Positions 36,861 to 45,949 are shown, numbered from the stretch's first letter. The stretch: 64,000 nt of DNA from an uncultured Flavobacteriales bacterium (GCA_937899835.1 CALCCE010000023.1:1-64000); one strand, 5' to 3'. Program-made: numbers and translations. Notes: a model not told the origin generated them from the sequence alone.

Positions 36861-36889
36861 AAAAAAACCCCGACAAATTCTTGCCGAGG
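36861..36889 (-). terminator. Terminator-like hairpin abutting the phhA start (possible attenuator)
   Basis: On the minus strand CCTCGGCAA pairs with TTTGTCGGGG (nine pairs, two G-T) and is followed directly by seven T, then the phhA ATG. It is oriented to stop transcripts coming from upstream, including any phhA transcript begun before it. It is either the terminator of the lipoprotein gene at 37.0 kb or an attenuator of phhA. Confidence 0.6.
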
Positions 36890-37010
36890 TACATAATGAT
36901 TGAAAGTATACAACTTCGCTCACGCACTTCCCCGGTCAGGAAAAGCCCAATAGCGATAAGTCATTACTTGTGAATTCATATTCATGAAAGATAAAGATAG
37001 CTTTTTAACG

Positions 37011-37850
37011 CTAAAACCCCACTTTTGGTATTGAAAATTTATTTGAAATGACCTGAAAATTTTCCCGCAAAACAAACTTGTCTTCGTTTACTGCGGCAAA
37101 TTCTACATTGGAAACGAAAGCTTCTCCTAACTGATCGGTGAGTCCCTCTTTTTCGCGCCAGCCGTAAAACAACCAACGGTGAGCAATGGGCACCCCATCC
37201 ACTTCCTGATAATCTTCATAAACTACAGCATGTGGATCTTCACTTGCTGCTTCGGCCGATTGCCCAAAGGTCACAATGTAAGCCGCTGCCTTTACCTGAT
37301 GGGTCTCGGGATCGAAATAGGTTTGGTACCAATCATCGGGAGAATCGCCGGTGCCAGAAGCAAAACTTAGCCGACCGCTAAGCCATTGTTTATCCATCAG
37401 GCGCTTGGAGGCAAATTCGCCCCAAAAGGTTCCAGGATCACTTAGTTTGTAGGGAAAGGCAAAAAAGTAGGGCCAGGTAAGTACATCAAACCGGGCGCCT
37501 GCGGATTTTGCTTCCATGGGTTGCATGCGCACTTCTGCGTCCTTGTACACTAATATCCTGCCCCCTTCTTCTTCCAATCGAATGCGGGAACCTTCAGTAG
37601 TTTGCCAAATGCGCCCACGGAAGCGTTCTTTTCCTCCGAAAGTAAGCACGAGGTCATAGGCTACCATTCCCTTATCCATAAAAGTGGATTTATGATGGGC
37701 CTTTTCAGACATCATGATGGGGTGGTCAACCTTCTCCGTCTCATTTAGTCCGGGAGGCGAAATGTTGGCATTGTTTTGTGTTGGAGGGTTTTGGCAGGCA
37801 GCGAGTGCTCCGAAAACCAATATGGCGGCTGTAATTGTTCGAATCATCAC
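37011..37850 (-). CDS. Lipoprotein of DUF6503-like type
   Basis: The 279-residue product has a classic lipobox (GALAAC, C19) and an exported body with 'VAYDLVLTFGGKERFRGRIW', 'RIRLEEEGGRILVYKDAEV', 'WPYFFAFPYKLSDPGTFWG', 'YFDPETHQVKAAAYIVTFG' and 'VVYEDYQEVDGVPIAHRWLF'. From memory this order of motifs is seen in DUF6503 proteins of Bacteroidota; the fold resembles LolA/LolB-like beta barrels that bind lipids, which is only an inference. Two adjacent ATG codons start it. Confidence 0.75.
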   Translation of the reverse strand: MMIRTITAAILVFGALAACQNPPTQNNANISPPGLNETEKVDHPIMMSEKAHHKSTFMDKGMVAYDLVLTFGGKERFRGRIWQTTEGSRIRLEEEGGRILVYKDAEVRMQPMEAKSAGARFDVLTWPYFFAFPYKLSDPGTFWGEFASKRLMDKQWLSGRLSFASGTGDSPDDWYQTYFDPETHQVKAAAYIVTFGQSAEAASEDPHAVVYEDYQEVDGVPIAHRWLFYGWREKEGLTDQLGEAFVSNVEFAAVNEDKFVLRENFQVISNKFSIPKVGF

Positions 37851-37957
37851 GGTACTATTGGGTAATTCAATTGCTTACCCAAAAGTGCATCACCTGTAAG
37901 GAGTTGCCAAATGAAAAACCGGGCCATGTCGGCTATCCGACAATGCTTCGTCAATTA

Positions 37958-38395
37958 TTAGGATTCTTGTCGTGGACTTGACAAAAAGCTGCAGACAGCC
38001 AGAAAATACCCCTCTAAGCCAAACCCGGTAATGATGCCTTTACAATGCTTGGCCATCAAAGATTGGTGCCGGTAGGTTTCGCGTGCATACACGTTGGAGA
38101 TGTGGACCTCTACCACTGGTGTGGTGATGCCCGCTACGGCATCGGCAATGGCTACCGAAGTGTGTGTAAAAGCAGCTGCGTTCATTACAATGCCATCGAA
38201 TTCAAACCCGACACGGTGTAGTTCATTGACCAACTCACCTTCTACATTGCTCTGAAAATAGGAGAGTTCTATGGGCTCCGGAAATGCTACGCGCATTTCC
38301 TCCAGGTATTGCTCGAAACTCTGAGCACCATAAACTTCTGGTTCACGGGTGCCGAGCAGGTTGAGGTTAGGTCCGTTAATGATGGCAATTCGCAT
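37958..38395 (-). CDS. aroQ: Type II 3-dehydroquinate dehydratase
   Basis: The 145-residue enzyme dehydrates 3-dehydroquinate to 3-dehydroshikimate in the shikimate pathway. The active site is complete: 'NGPNLNLLGTREPEVYG' with Y22, N72 in 'MNAAAFTHTSVAIADA', and H98 with R105 in 'EVHISNVYARETYRH'. It is divergent from xerD across 108 bases, a neighbourhood often seen in Bacteroidota. The product of its reaction is the substrate of the AroE encoded at 10.8 kb. Confidence 0.96.
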   Translation of the reverse strand: MRIAIINGPNLNLLGTREPEVYGAQSFEQYLEEMRVAFPEPIELSYFQSNVEGELVNELHRVGFEFDGIVMNAAAFTHTSVAIADAVAGITTPVVEVHISNVYARETYRHQSLMAKHCKGIITGFGLEGYFLAVCSFLSSPRQES

Positions 38396-38503
38396 GGTTC
38401 CATTTCACAAGCTCCTGTTTGCAATCTTTGGCGCTACACCATTTTCCAATGGCAGGAGCAATTATTTTCGTAATCACTCCAAAGATATTATTTCCACTTC
38501 TTT

Positions 38504-39418
38504 ATGGCGGTTTGGATTTCACATCGAAAAGGTTTTGCGGCATACCTCAAGTTAGAGCGCTCGTTGTCGGCCAATTCCATTGAGGCCTATCAACGCGACA
38601 TTGCCGCTTTTGCTGATTATTTGGAACGGCAGGGGCATGACAAACTGCAACCGGGACAAGTGAACCTCCAACAGTTGCAAGGTTTTTTAAAGGAGATTGG
38701 TGAAATAGGTTTGGCAGCCAGCACTCAAGCCCGAATTATTTCGGGCCTGCGGGCATTTTTCAAATACTTATTGATGGAGGACCTTCTGAAAGATGACCCA
38801 ACACAGCTATTGGAATCACCAAAGCTTGGACGCAAATTGCCGGATACGTTAAACAACGATGAGATTGAAGAATTGCTGGGAGCGATCGACCTGAGCAAAC
38901 CCGAGGGCGAACGCAACAAAGCGATGATCGAAGTGCTTTACGGCTGCGGCTTGCGGGTTTCGGAGTTGATCAATTTGCGCATTACACAGTTGTATTTCAA
39001 CGAGGGCTTTATTCGCGTAGTGGGCAAAGGAGACAAAGAACGCCTGGTTCCTATCGGACAGATGGCGCAAAAACAAGTGGTCCGATACAAGGACGAAGTA
39101 CGGGTACATGTCCCCATTCAGCCAGGTTTCGAGGATGTGCTTTTTCTCAACCGACGGGGTAAAATTCTTACCCGGGTAATGGTGTTTACCATCATTAAAC
39201 GTTTGGCGGTAGTAGCACAGATCAAGAAAAACATTAGCCCTCACACTTTTCGCCACTCGTTTGCCTCAGAATTGGTGAATCGTGGGGCCGACTTGCGTGC
39301 CGTGCAAGAAATGCTTGGACACGAATCCATCACCACCACAGAAATTTATACCCACTTGGACCGGGACTATTTGCGTAGTGCTATTCTCGAGCATCACCCC
39401 AGGCACCAGCAATCCTAA
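38504..39418 (+). CDS. xerD: Site-specific tyrosine recombinase XerD
   Basis: The 304-residue recombinase has the SAM-like core-binding domain (about 5-95) and a catalytic domain with all key residues: R151 ('YGCGLRVSELINL'), K175 ('VGKGDKERLVP'), H247 and R250 ('SPHTFRHSFA'), H273 ('LGHESITTTEIYTHL') and nucleophile Y282. Length and motifs fit the chromosomal dimer-resolving XerC/XerD type rather than a phage or transposon integrase; no attachment site or mobile-element genes are adjacent. It is followed 53 bases later by the 7TMR-DISM gene. Confidence 0.93.
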   Translation: MAVWISHRKGFAAYLKLERSLSANSIEAYQRDIAAFADYLERQGHDKLQPGQVNLQQLQGFLKEIGEIGLAASTQARIISGLRAFFKYLLMEDLLKDDPTQLLESPKLGRKLPDTLNNDEIEELLGAIDLSKPEGERNKAMIEVLYGCGLRVSELINLRITQLYFNEGFIRVVGKGDKERLVPIGQMAQKQVVRYKDEVRVHVPIQPGFEDVLFLNRRGKILTRVMVFTIIKRLAVVAQIKKNISPHTFRHSFASELVNRGADLRAVQEMLGHESITTTEIYTHLDRDYLRSAILEHHPRHQQS

Positions 39419-39471
39419 TTCATTCATCGAAGAAATCGAGTTGAACCCGGCTTTTGTCGTAATTTTCCCAC

Positions 39472-41637
39472 ATGGGGCAACGTATTTTTTGGGTGTGGGT
39501 TATGATCGTATTCTATCCGGTCTTTACCCAAGCCGCTTCGATCTATCCAATTGAGGCAGATACCGAGCAAGCCATATCGCTCCACAGCCATGCCCTTTAT
39601 TTTGAAGACGCCGAGCAGGTCATTTCCTGGGAAGAGGTCCAATCCCTCTCTGCAGAGGATACGATTTATCAGCAGCTTAAAGCCCCTATCACCAATTTCA
39701 ATTTCACCACATCCCGCTTTTGGGTGCGGTTTGAGTTGGTCAACGAAACGGCCAAACACCAAAGCTTTTTCCTCGAAACCGGTCGGCCACTCACCAACGT
39801 GGTCAACCTTTATTGCAAAGACGAAACGGGAGAAATTCAAGTCTTTAACAATGGAGACGGTCAGGTTTTTAATCAGCGCTTCATTAAAGATCGTCGGGTA
39901 TTGTTCCCCATTGAGCTATCGCCCGGGGCTCGGGCAGAATATTGGGTGGAACTGATCAGCGATGGAGAAATCATTACGCTGCCGCTACTCTTGTGGCCCA
40001 AACGCACTTATTTGGCACAAAATGGTCGGGAAGCCCTGTTTCATGGCGTTTATTATGGGGTGCTACTCCTTGTTTTGGTGCTGTTCACCTTTTTCTTCAT
40101 CGCCATGGGCGAGAGGGTGTTCCTCTATTACGTGTTGTATGTCTTTTGCCTTAGCTTCTTTCAATTCACTCTAGACGGTTACAGCTTTCGCTATTTGTGG
40201 CCCAACCTGGTTTGGTGGGGCAACCACGCATTGCTTTTCACTACCTCCATTGCAGTTATTTCTGTATTGATATACGCCCGGGCATTTCTAACCTTGTGCA
40301 AAAACTTACCCGGAATCAATCGGGTATTTCAGCTACTCATCGCCCTTACGGCAGTTGTAGCCCTCATGTCGCTCACCGATGGGGTACTCTACGAACTGGC
40401 CTTTCCGCTCATCAATTTTCTGAGCCTGATTTCAACGGTAACCATTCTGATAACCGTACTTATTGCCATGTACAAGCGCCTGAAGGTGAGCATTTTCTTC
40501 TCACTGGCGTTCTTAGCACTCATGCTTGGCGGCATCTATTTTATTTTGGGGAATGTGAACATCATTGAAAACACACCAATTACTGAGAATGCTATCAAGT
40601 TTGGTTCGGCTCTGGAAGTGATCTTACTTTCTATTGCGATGGCCGGACGCTACCGCGACCTACAGCTCGAAAAAGAGAAAGCCCAACAGACTGCGCTTGA
40701 AAAATTGGAGGAAATGAACCGCTTGAAAGACCGACTCAACATCGAGCTGGAACAACAAGTACAGGAACGCACCTCGGTAGTAGAACGACAGAACAAAGCA
40801 CTCGCCGAGATAAACAAGGACATCACCGACAGCATTCGTTATGCGAAGCGAATACAAATGGCGATTCTTCCCTCCCAGCTTACAGTTGAAAGCCACCTGC
40901 CGGATTCCTTTATTTTATACCGGCCCAAAGATATTGTGAGCGGTGATTTTTATTGGCTACGTGCTACACCTGAAACAGTGCTGTTTTCTGCCGTAGATTG
41001 TACTGGTCACGGTGTGCCGGGCGCATTTATGTCTATCGTCGGGCAAAATGGCCTCAACCAGGCCGTAGACGAATACCACTTGCGACAACCGGGGGAAATT
41101 TTGGAACACCTCAACCAGGTAGTCGCCCTTACCCTGAAACAGCGAGAAGCCGACACCCAGGTTCGTGATGGCATGGACATCGCACTTTGCGGACTCAATT
41201 ATGCCAAGCGATTGCTTGAGTATTCCGGGGCCTACAATCCACTATGGATCGTGTCTCAAACTCCTCCCTTGGTCAATGGCCTGCCGCTTGAACCCTATGC
41301 AAGAATCTCATCGGAAAATTTGAGTTTCTATGAAATAAAAGCCGATAAGCAACCCATTGGGGCCTACGTAGATCGGAAACACAAGCAATTTACCAACCAT
41401 CAGATACAGTTACACTCCGGCGATACCTTTTACATTTTCACCGACGGTTATGCCGATCAATTCGGAGGGCCCAAAGGAAAGAAATTCAAGTACTTGCCCT
41501 TAAAGCGGTTGTTGATGGAGCTTTCTTCCCAAACTATGGCAGAACAACAAAAATCCCTTTCAGAAGCCTTCGATTCTTGGAAAGGTGACCTGGATCAGGT
41601 AGATGATGTTTGTATGCTTGGCGTTCGGGTTCCTTAA
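39472..41637 (+). CDS. 7TMR-DISM sensor with SpoIIE-type protein phosphatase
   Basis: The 721-residue membrane protein has a signal peptide, an extracytoplasmic 7TMR-DISMED2 beta domain (about 30-180; 'TTSRFWVRFELVNE', 'NVVNLYCKDETG'), seven membrane helices (about 190-395), a coiled coil with basic/acidic repeats (395-455; 'LNIELEQQVQERT') and a PP2C-like SpoIIE phosphatase (about 470-720). The phosphatase shows 'YRPKDIVSGDFYW', 'DCTGHGVPGAFMSIVG', 'GMDIALC' and 'FYIFTDGYADQFGG', with the metal-binding aspartates present. Such proteins dephosphorylate anti-sigma-antagonist type regulators, but no STAS or anti-sigma gene is nearby. Confidence 0.93.
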   Translation: MGQRIFWVWVMIVFYPVFTQAASIYPIEADTEQAISLHSHALYFEDAEQVISWEEVQSLSAEDTIYQQLKAPITNFNFTTSRFWVRFELVNETAKHQSFFLETGRPLTNVVNLYCKDETGEIQVFNNGDGQVFNQRFIKDRRVLFPIELSPGARAEYWVELISDGEIITLPLLLWPKRTYLAQNGREALFHGVYYGVLLLVLVLFTFFFIAMGERVFLYYVLYVFCLSFFQFTLDGYSFRYLWPNLVWWGNHALLFTTSIAVISVLIYARAFLTLCKNLPGINRVFQLLIALTAVVALMSLTDGVLYELAFPLINFLSLISTVTILITVLIAMYKRLKVSIFFSLAFLALMLGGIYFILGNVNIIENTPITENAIKFGSALEVILLSIAMAGRYRDLQLEKEKAQQTALEKLEEMNRLKDRLNIELEQQVQERTSVVERQNKALAEINKDITDSIRYAKRIQMAILPSQLTVESHLPDSFILYRPKDIVSGDFYWLRATPETVLFSAVDCTGHGVPGAFMSIVGQNGLNQAVDEYHLRQPGEILEHLNQVVALTLKQREADTQVRDGMDIALCGLNYAKRLLEYSGAYNPLWIVSQTPPLVNGLPLEPYARISSENLSFYEIKADKQPIGAYVDRKHKQFTNHQIQLHSGDTFYIFTDGYADQFGGPKGKKFKYLPLKRLLMELSSQTMAEQQKSLSEAFDSWKGDLDQVDDVCMLGVRVP

Positions 41638-41681
41638 TATCTTGTGCTGATTCTTTGTAGCTTTATGCCAAAGCTTTACCA

Positions 41682-42176
41682 ATGAAACGTTTCCTCCTAT
41701 TTCTTTCGCTTTTAAGTTGTTCAGGTGCTACATGGGCCCAATCAGTGGACAGTACGGCCTATGACAACATGCTGCTCGATCTGCTTTCGCATACAGTAAA
41801 AGAGGTAGCGGTGAACCAATGCCCACAAGATGGATCGGTCGTTTATGTAGACAGCCGGGAGAAGAAAGAATACCAGGTAAGTCACATCAAAGGTGCGGTT
41901 TGGGTAGGTTACGACAATTTTGACGCCTCCCGAATGGGCGATGTTGCTAAAGACACCCCCATTGTGGTGTATTGCTCGGTGGGCTACCGCAGCGAAAAAA
42001 TTGCTGAAAAGCTGCGAGACATGGGCTATACCAATGTGTCTAACCTCTACGGAGGCATCTTTGAATGGGTAAACCAGGGACAAACGGTATACAACAACAA
42101 CCAGCCCACCAAAGCTGTGCATGCCTATGACAAAAACTGGGGGCAATGGCTAAACCGAGGGAAAAAAGTATACTAA
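41682..42176 (+). CDS. Exported rhodanese-like protein
   Basis: The 164-residue product has an N-terminal export signal; 'SLLSC' at 9-13 could be a lipobox, otherwise cleavage would be after 'TWAQ'. The rhodanese domain shows 'VVYVDSREKKEYQVSHIKGA' and the active-site loop 'VVYCSVGYRSEK' with C98, followed by 'LYGGIFEWVN'. It probably acts in the periplasm on a sulfur donor or as a redox/binding module. The 3' end overlaps the YcxB-like gene by 31 bases, so the pair is coupled. Confidence 0.88.
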   Translation: MKRFLLFLSLLSCSGATWAQSVDSTAYDNMLLDLLSHTVKEVAVNQCPQDGSVVYVDSREKKEYQVSHIKGAVWVGYDNFDASRMGDVAKDTPIVVYCSVGYRSEKIAEKLRDMGYTNVSNLYGGIFEWVNQGQTVYNNNQPTKAVHAYDKNWGQWLNRGKKVY

Positions 42177-42720
42177 CACCCGAAGAGCCACTCGAACTTC
42201 AGGTAGAACTTGCCTTGGAAGACTACTTGGCTTTCATGAACTACCACCATTTAGGGCGTCCTGAAAAAAGAAAGCAGAGCAGAAAAAGAAAGGTAATTTT
42301 TGCCACAACCTTTATCCTTTTACTTTTTGTGCTAATGGTGGGGCTGAAACAGAATTGGTTCGCTTTCTTCATCAGCTCGGGATTTATCTTATTGTTTTAT
42401 TGGGTAATTCTGGACTATCTCGTCAAAGGCAATTTATTGCAGCAGGCAAAGCAAATGGCTTACGGCAGCACAAAAAATCCCATGCTGCGCCCCTTCACCT
42501 ATCGGCTGTCCCCTTCCCATCTTCACGTTGAAGAAGAATTGTCAAAAACCGAGATCAGCTGGAAGCTTTTAGAGCATATGGAACAGGGTTTAAATCATTT
42601 TTTCTCTACTATGGTACGGTCCAAGCCTTCATTGTTCCTCACCGGGTTTTCGACTCTTCTGAAGCTCGGGACGCCTTTGCTGAAAAGGTTTTCCAGTACA
42701 TGAACCGTGCTCAGCTTTAG
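42146..42720 (+). CDS. YcxB-like membrane protein, frameshifted near its C-terminus
   Basis: The N-terminal part reads 'PEEPLELQVELALEDYLAF' and two membrane helices ('VIFATTFILLLFVLMVGL', 'FFISSGFILLFYWVIL'), then the YcxB-type block 'YRLSPSHLHVEEELSKTEIS' and 'WKLLEHMEQ'. After about 42590 the expected continuation 'FFLYYGTVQAFIVPHRVF' and 'AFAEKVFQYMNRAQL' lies in another frame, ending at the TAG at 42718. Adding one G to the GGG run at about 42583-42585 restores a 190-residue protein; uncorrected, the frame ends at 42703 with an unrelated tail. No alternative to the ATG at 42146 is available, despite the 31-base overlap with the rhodanese gene. Role unknown. Confidence 0.75.
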
Positions 42721-43045
42721 ATTGATTTCGCAAAAGGAAATAAATCTAAATTCAGTTTTTCCAAACTTTTATTTGGTCGAAAGCAATATTTCGGAATAAG
42801 CTACCGTTTTTATCTCGAAGCAAACGCAACAACCGCTGTTTTCAAGTAGTCAGTAAACCAACAGCAAGTTGCCCGCCTTAACCGGCAAAAACAGGAAGCA
42901 AATGAATATCAGGTTATCGAATTTCCCCGTACTTCGGTTGCTATTTCAGGCACCCATCCCCGAACTACCCATTTTAACTTTTTTCCCTCCGAATCAGCCC
43001 CATATTTCCCTCCGGAGCTGTCTACCAACACCAATTTGAGCCATA

Positions 43046-43092
43046 GGAACCCCGTTACAGGCCAATTCCCCCGGCCTGGGGTTCCTTCTTTT
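43046..43092 (+). terminator. Intrinsic terminator-like hairpin
   Basis: GGAACCCC and AGGCC pair with GGCCT and GGGGTTCC around a short C-rich loop, followed by TTCTTTTTC. It would end transcripts from the rhodanese/YcxB genes or an RNA made within the spacer. Confidence 0.65.
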
Positions 43093-43150
43093 TCAACCCT
43101 TCTTTTCTTAAAAAGCATTTAGGCGACACCTAAAACGATGTGTGTCTGAG

Positions 43151-43238
43151 CGCCACCGCAGGATTTTGTTCTGTTTCCTTCATTTGAGGCGAGGGAGATT
43201 ATAGAACACTTCGTCACCCTGCGGTGGCGTATTTTTTT
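43151..43238 (+). ncRNA. Structured RNA candidate ending in a T7 terminator
   Basis: A perfect 12-base closing stem (CGCCACCGCAGG with CCTGCGGTGGCG) is followed by ATTTTTTT. Inside it are two further nested stems, GTTCT with AGAAC and TTTCCTTC with GAGGGAGA (two G-T pairs), giving one long rod with internal loops and an apical loop near ATTTGAGGC. It lies 110 bases before a TonB receptor gene on the same strand, so it may be a small RNA or a terminator-type leader control element. It lacks the conserved boxes of the cobalamin riboswitch, SRP RNA and tmRNA. Confidence 0.5.
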
Positions 43239-43347
43239 GGACCATTCCCACCTACAAGTATATAAGCCGTGACAAATGAGTGACGATTTAGTGGTCCAGG
43301 CAGGCGGGCTTTTTCCTAATATTGGCCGCTAAATTCTAATCACAATT

Positions 43348-45297
43348 ATGAAAAAGCTTGCTTTTTGCCCATTCAAGGTTCTTTTCATCAGTTTCCTTGT
43401 CTTTAGCATTTCTCCGCTTAGTGCCCAGAAAGTAGACTCTTTGCAACTGCAAGAAGTCACTGTCTTCGGTTCTCAACTTGATTTGCAACCAGAACAAACC
43501 GGCCGAAATACTACCGTGATTCCTGGTCGGCAGATCTCAGAACTTCCCGTCAACTCTTTCGACGAGTTGTTGTGGTATTTGCCTTCCCTCGAAGTTCAGG
43601 CCCGGGGTGGATTTGGGTCCCAATCAGATATTTCATTACGGGGTAGCACCTTCAATCAAGTACTTATTTTGATCGACGGTATGCGGGTGAACGATCCCTT
43701 AACCGGACACTTCAATGGTTATTTGCCGGTAGCACCGGGTGAAATCTACCAAATTGAGATCATTCGTGGACCAGCCTCCGCCATTTATGGCCCTGACGCA
43801 GTAGGCGGGGTTATCAACATTGTTACTTATGCCTTTGCTGCTCCCGACACTGGATCGGCTACCGGGATTGAGTTGGGACTCACTGCCGGGGAATACGATT
43901 TTGTGAGTGGCCAAAGTGGTTTTCACCTGCGCAAGGGGAAATTTCACCTCAGTGGAGGTACTTTGCTCAACCAAAGCAATGGCCAAAGGTTGCCAGAAGA
44001 CACCCTGAGAAGTGAATTCAACCTACAAACCTATTCGCTGGGGGCCAGCTTTAAGCCCAATGAAAAATGGCAGTTTTCTGCTCGTGGTGGTTGGGATTAC
44101 CGCGATTTTAATGCGGTTTATTATTACACCCGCAGCACCTTTGACCGATCGCGCGAAACCGTGAGGCGCGGCTGGGCACAAGGAACCGCCCGTTTTCGAC
44201 CCAACAAATCGATGCAAACTTTGCTCCAGGCATCCTACCAATGGAACCAGGATTCCTTCCTCTTCAACCCTGCGTTTACGGGCAACAACCACACCTCTCA
44301 ACTTATTTCCAGCCGTTTGACCCAACGCGTTCGCGTAATGGACAACCTGGAAATTCAATTAGGAGCCGAGGCAAACCAACGCACCATTGAAAGCAACGAC
44401 CGTGGCAACCACGATACGTTCCATTGGGGTAGTTTTTTACAAGGACATTACACCCCGATTGCGGGAATTTCCGTGGTTCCTGCCATACGGGTAGACCAGG
44501 ATGATGCCTACGGCTTAGAATTCTCCCCGCAAGTCAACCTTTCCTGGAATCGGCCGAAAATTGTTTACCGAGCGGCCGCCGGTCGGGCCATTCGCGCAGC
44601 AGATTTTACCGAGCGCTTTGTTTCCAACAACCTTCCGGGACCACTGCCCTCTAACCGGAACTACGGAAATCCCGACCTGGAAGCAGAACGGAGTTGGAGT
44701 GGCGAACTGGGTGCTGACATTACCCTTCTCCCCTGGCTTACGCTCAAATCTACCGGGTTCTATCGTCAATCCACCGATTTGATCGACTTTGCCTTGACTC
44801 CTGCCAGTGCGATTCCCAATGGAGATAATCTGGACCCCGATGGCGAGTACTTTTACACCACCAACTTGAGTGAATTGGCCACTTATGGGATGGAAAATGA
44901 ATTGTGGATTCAAAAGAAAATCGGCGATTTGAAGTTGCAATCGGTAGTAGGGTATTCCCGCATCATCACCGATGAACAAAAGGATGTGAATTCCAAGTAC
45001 GTGGCCAATCATGCCGGCCATGCCATATCGGGCAACCTAACGATAGGGTATAAAAATGCAGGTTTGAGTCTCACTGGCAGGTACAAAAACCGGGATTCAG
45101 ACGATGCGGAAGCCATCAACCGGGAGTTAAAAACCGATTACCACGTTTGGAACCTCAAGGTAAGTTATCAGGTGTGGAAACAGTTTCAAGTGCACGCCAC
45201 GGTACTCAACCTGTTGGATGAACAGTATTCGGATATTTTGGGTGCGTCTATGCCACGCCGGTGGTCCATGGGTGGCATCACCTGGAGGCTTAATTAA
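43348..45297 (+). CDS. TonB-dependent receptor (BtuB/FepA-like)
   Basis: The 649-residue protein has a signal peptide ending 'SPLSAQ', a possible TonB-box region ('LQEVTVFGS'), a compact plug ('INSFDELLWYLPSLEV'-type, 'DISLRGSTFNQVLILIDGMR', 'IEIIRGPASAIYGPDAVGG') and a barrel that ends with 'WRLN'. No N-terminal carboxypeptidase-like domain is present, which fits cofactor or siderophore receptors more than SusC-type glycan importers. No vitamin B12 or iron genes adjoin it. A structured RNA lies upstream and a terminator follows 60 bases after the stop. Confidence 0.92.
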   Translation: MKKLAFCPFKVLFISFLVFSISPLSAQKVDSLQLQEVTVFGSQLDLQPEQTGRNTTVIPGRQISELPVNSFDELLWYLPSLEVQARGGFGSQSDISLRGSTFNQVLILIDGMRVNDPLTGHFNGYLPVAPGEIYQIEIIRGPASAIYGPDAVGGVINIVTYAFAAPDTGSATGIELGLTAGEYDFVSGQSGFHLRKGKFHLSGGTLLNQSNGQRLPEDTLRSEFNLQTYSLGASFKPNEKWQFSARGGWDYRDFNAVYYYTRSTFDRSRETVRRGWAQGTARFRPNKSMQTLLQASYQWNQDSFLFNPAFTGNNHTSQLISSRLTQRVRVMDNLEIQLGAEANQRTIESNDRGNHDTFHWGSFLQGHYTPIAGISVVPAIRVDQDDAYGLEFSPQVNLSWNRPKIVYRAAAGRAIRAADFTERFVSNNLPGPLPSNRNYGNPDLEAERSWSGELGADITLLPWLTLKSTGFYRQSTDLIDFALTPASAIPNGDNLDPDGEYFYTTNLSELATYGMENELWIQKKIGDLKLQSVVGYSRIITDEQKDVNSKYVANHAGHAISGNLTIGYKNAGLSLTGRYKNRDSDDAEAINRELKTDYHVWNLKVSYQVWKQFQVHATVLNLLDEQYSDILGASMPRRWSMGGITWRLN

Positions 45298-45356
45298 TCA
45301 TTTCCATTGCTCATGTTTTCCACAACGGAGTTCTAAAAAGTTTAGCATTATGAACC

Positions 45357-45396
45357 AAAGCAATGGTAGTTTCGTACTATCATTGCTTTGCTGTTT
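45357..45396 (+). terminator. Terminator after the TonB receptor gene
   Basis: AAAGCAATGGTAGT pairs with ACTATCATTGCTTT (one mismatch) around a five-base loop, followed by GCTGTTTTA. Confidence 0.75.
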
Positions 45397-45949
45397 TATA
45401 CTTACCCCAACAAAATCTCCTTACCTTTTCCAATACATTGCTACAAATACGTCATTATATACGTATAAATACGGTGTGAAAAGTGGCATTTCATTTCCAC
45501 ATTTAAGTACTCTGTCGAATTTTTTTCTTGAAAAAAGGCCACTCATAACAGTTCCGAGCCACCCTTTCAACAGATTTGTTTTTTCAAAAAAGTCAAGACA
45601 TAAAAAAAAGGCTTCCCTCAGTACTTTTACGTCATAGAACAGCGCCCCGTCCTCCTCCCCGAACTTTCGCTGTTCGATTTGATTTATTGACGTTTCTGTG
45701 GCTTTTGCCACTCATCTGAATGTACGATAACGCATATTTAATTAGCCCCAGTCGAAAGACTCCTTGCGGAACATCAACAATGCTTCCCCATTTCGCAAGC
45801 ACAAGACAACCCACAGGCGACCTGCTCACGACAATCTCTTGCCCACTCTTCGGGATTGCCAAAGCACATCAATAAAAAATTGAGCCCCAAGCCATTTTCC
45901 TGAATGTGGGTTGTCTTTTTACTGCCCTTATCCGTTAAAACGTCAGGGC
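45397..45949. other. Intergenic region without a recognisable gene
   Basis: The stretch is A+T-rich. Overlapping minus-strand open frames (45421-45711 and 45632-45862) lack a family pattern, and neither looks like protein. It separates a plus-strand gene from a minus-strand gene that ends at 45950, so it should hold terminators only; no promoter-like element was confirmed. Confidence 0.4.

Larger units (their letters stand above)
42721..43347 (+). other. 627-base intergenic region with two strong RNA hairpins
   Basis: No protein gene is supported on either strand; the open frame at 42909-43118 (minus) is hairpin DNA with no family pattern. The region carries the hairpins at 43046-43085 and 43151-43229 and, after them, an inverted GGACCA / TGGTCC pair (43239-43244 and 43292-43297) before the TonB receptor start. 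Confidence 0.5.

Noticed and set aside
38504-39418. Tyrosine recombinase as a sign of a mobile element
   Set aside because: Motifs, length and the aroQ neighbour fit chromosomal XerD; no attachment-site repeats or cargo are adjacent.
42909-43118. Minus-strand open frame and a GGGGCTGATTC stretch suggesting tmRNA
   Set aside because: Only the first few bases resemble a tmRNA 5' end; no tag reading frame, T-arm or CCA-type 3' end follows.
43151-43238. Cobalamin riboswitch or SRP RNA
   Set aside because: The conserved B12 box and the SRP apical GGAAGG-type loop are absent; kept only as an unassigned structured RNA.
45421-45862. Two overlapping minus-strand open frames of 96 and 76 codons
   Set aside because: They overlap each other in different frames, are A+T-rich and show no domain, signal or neighbour logic.
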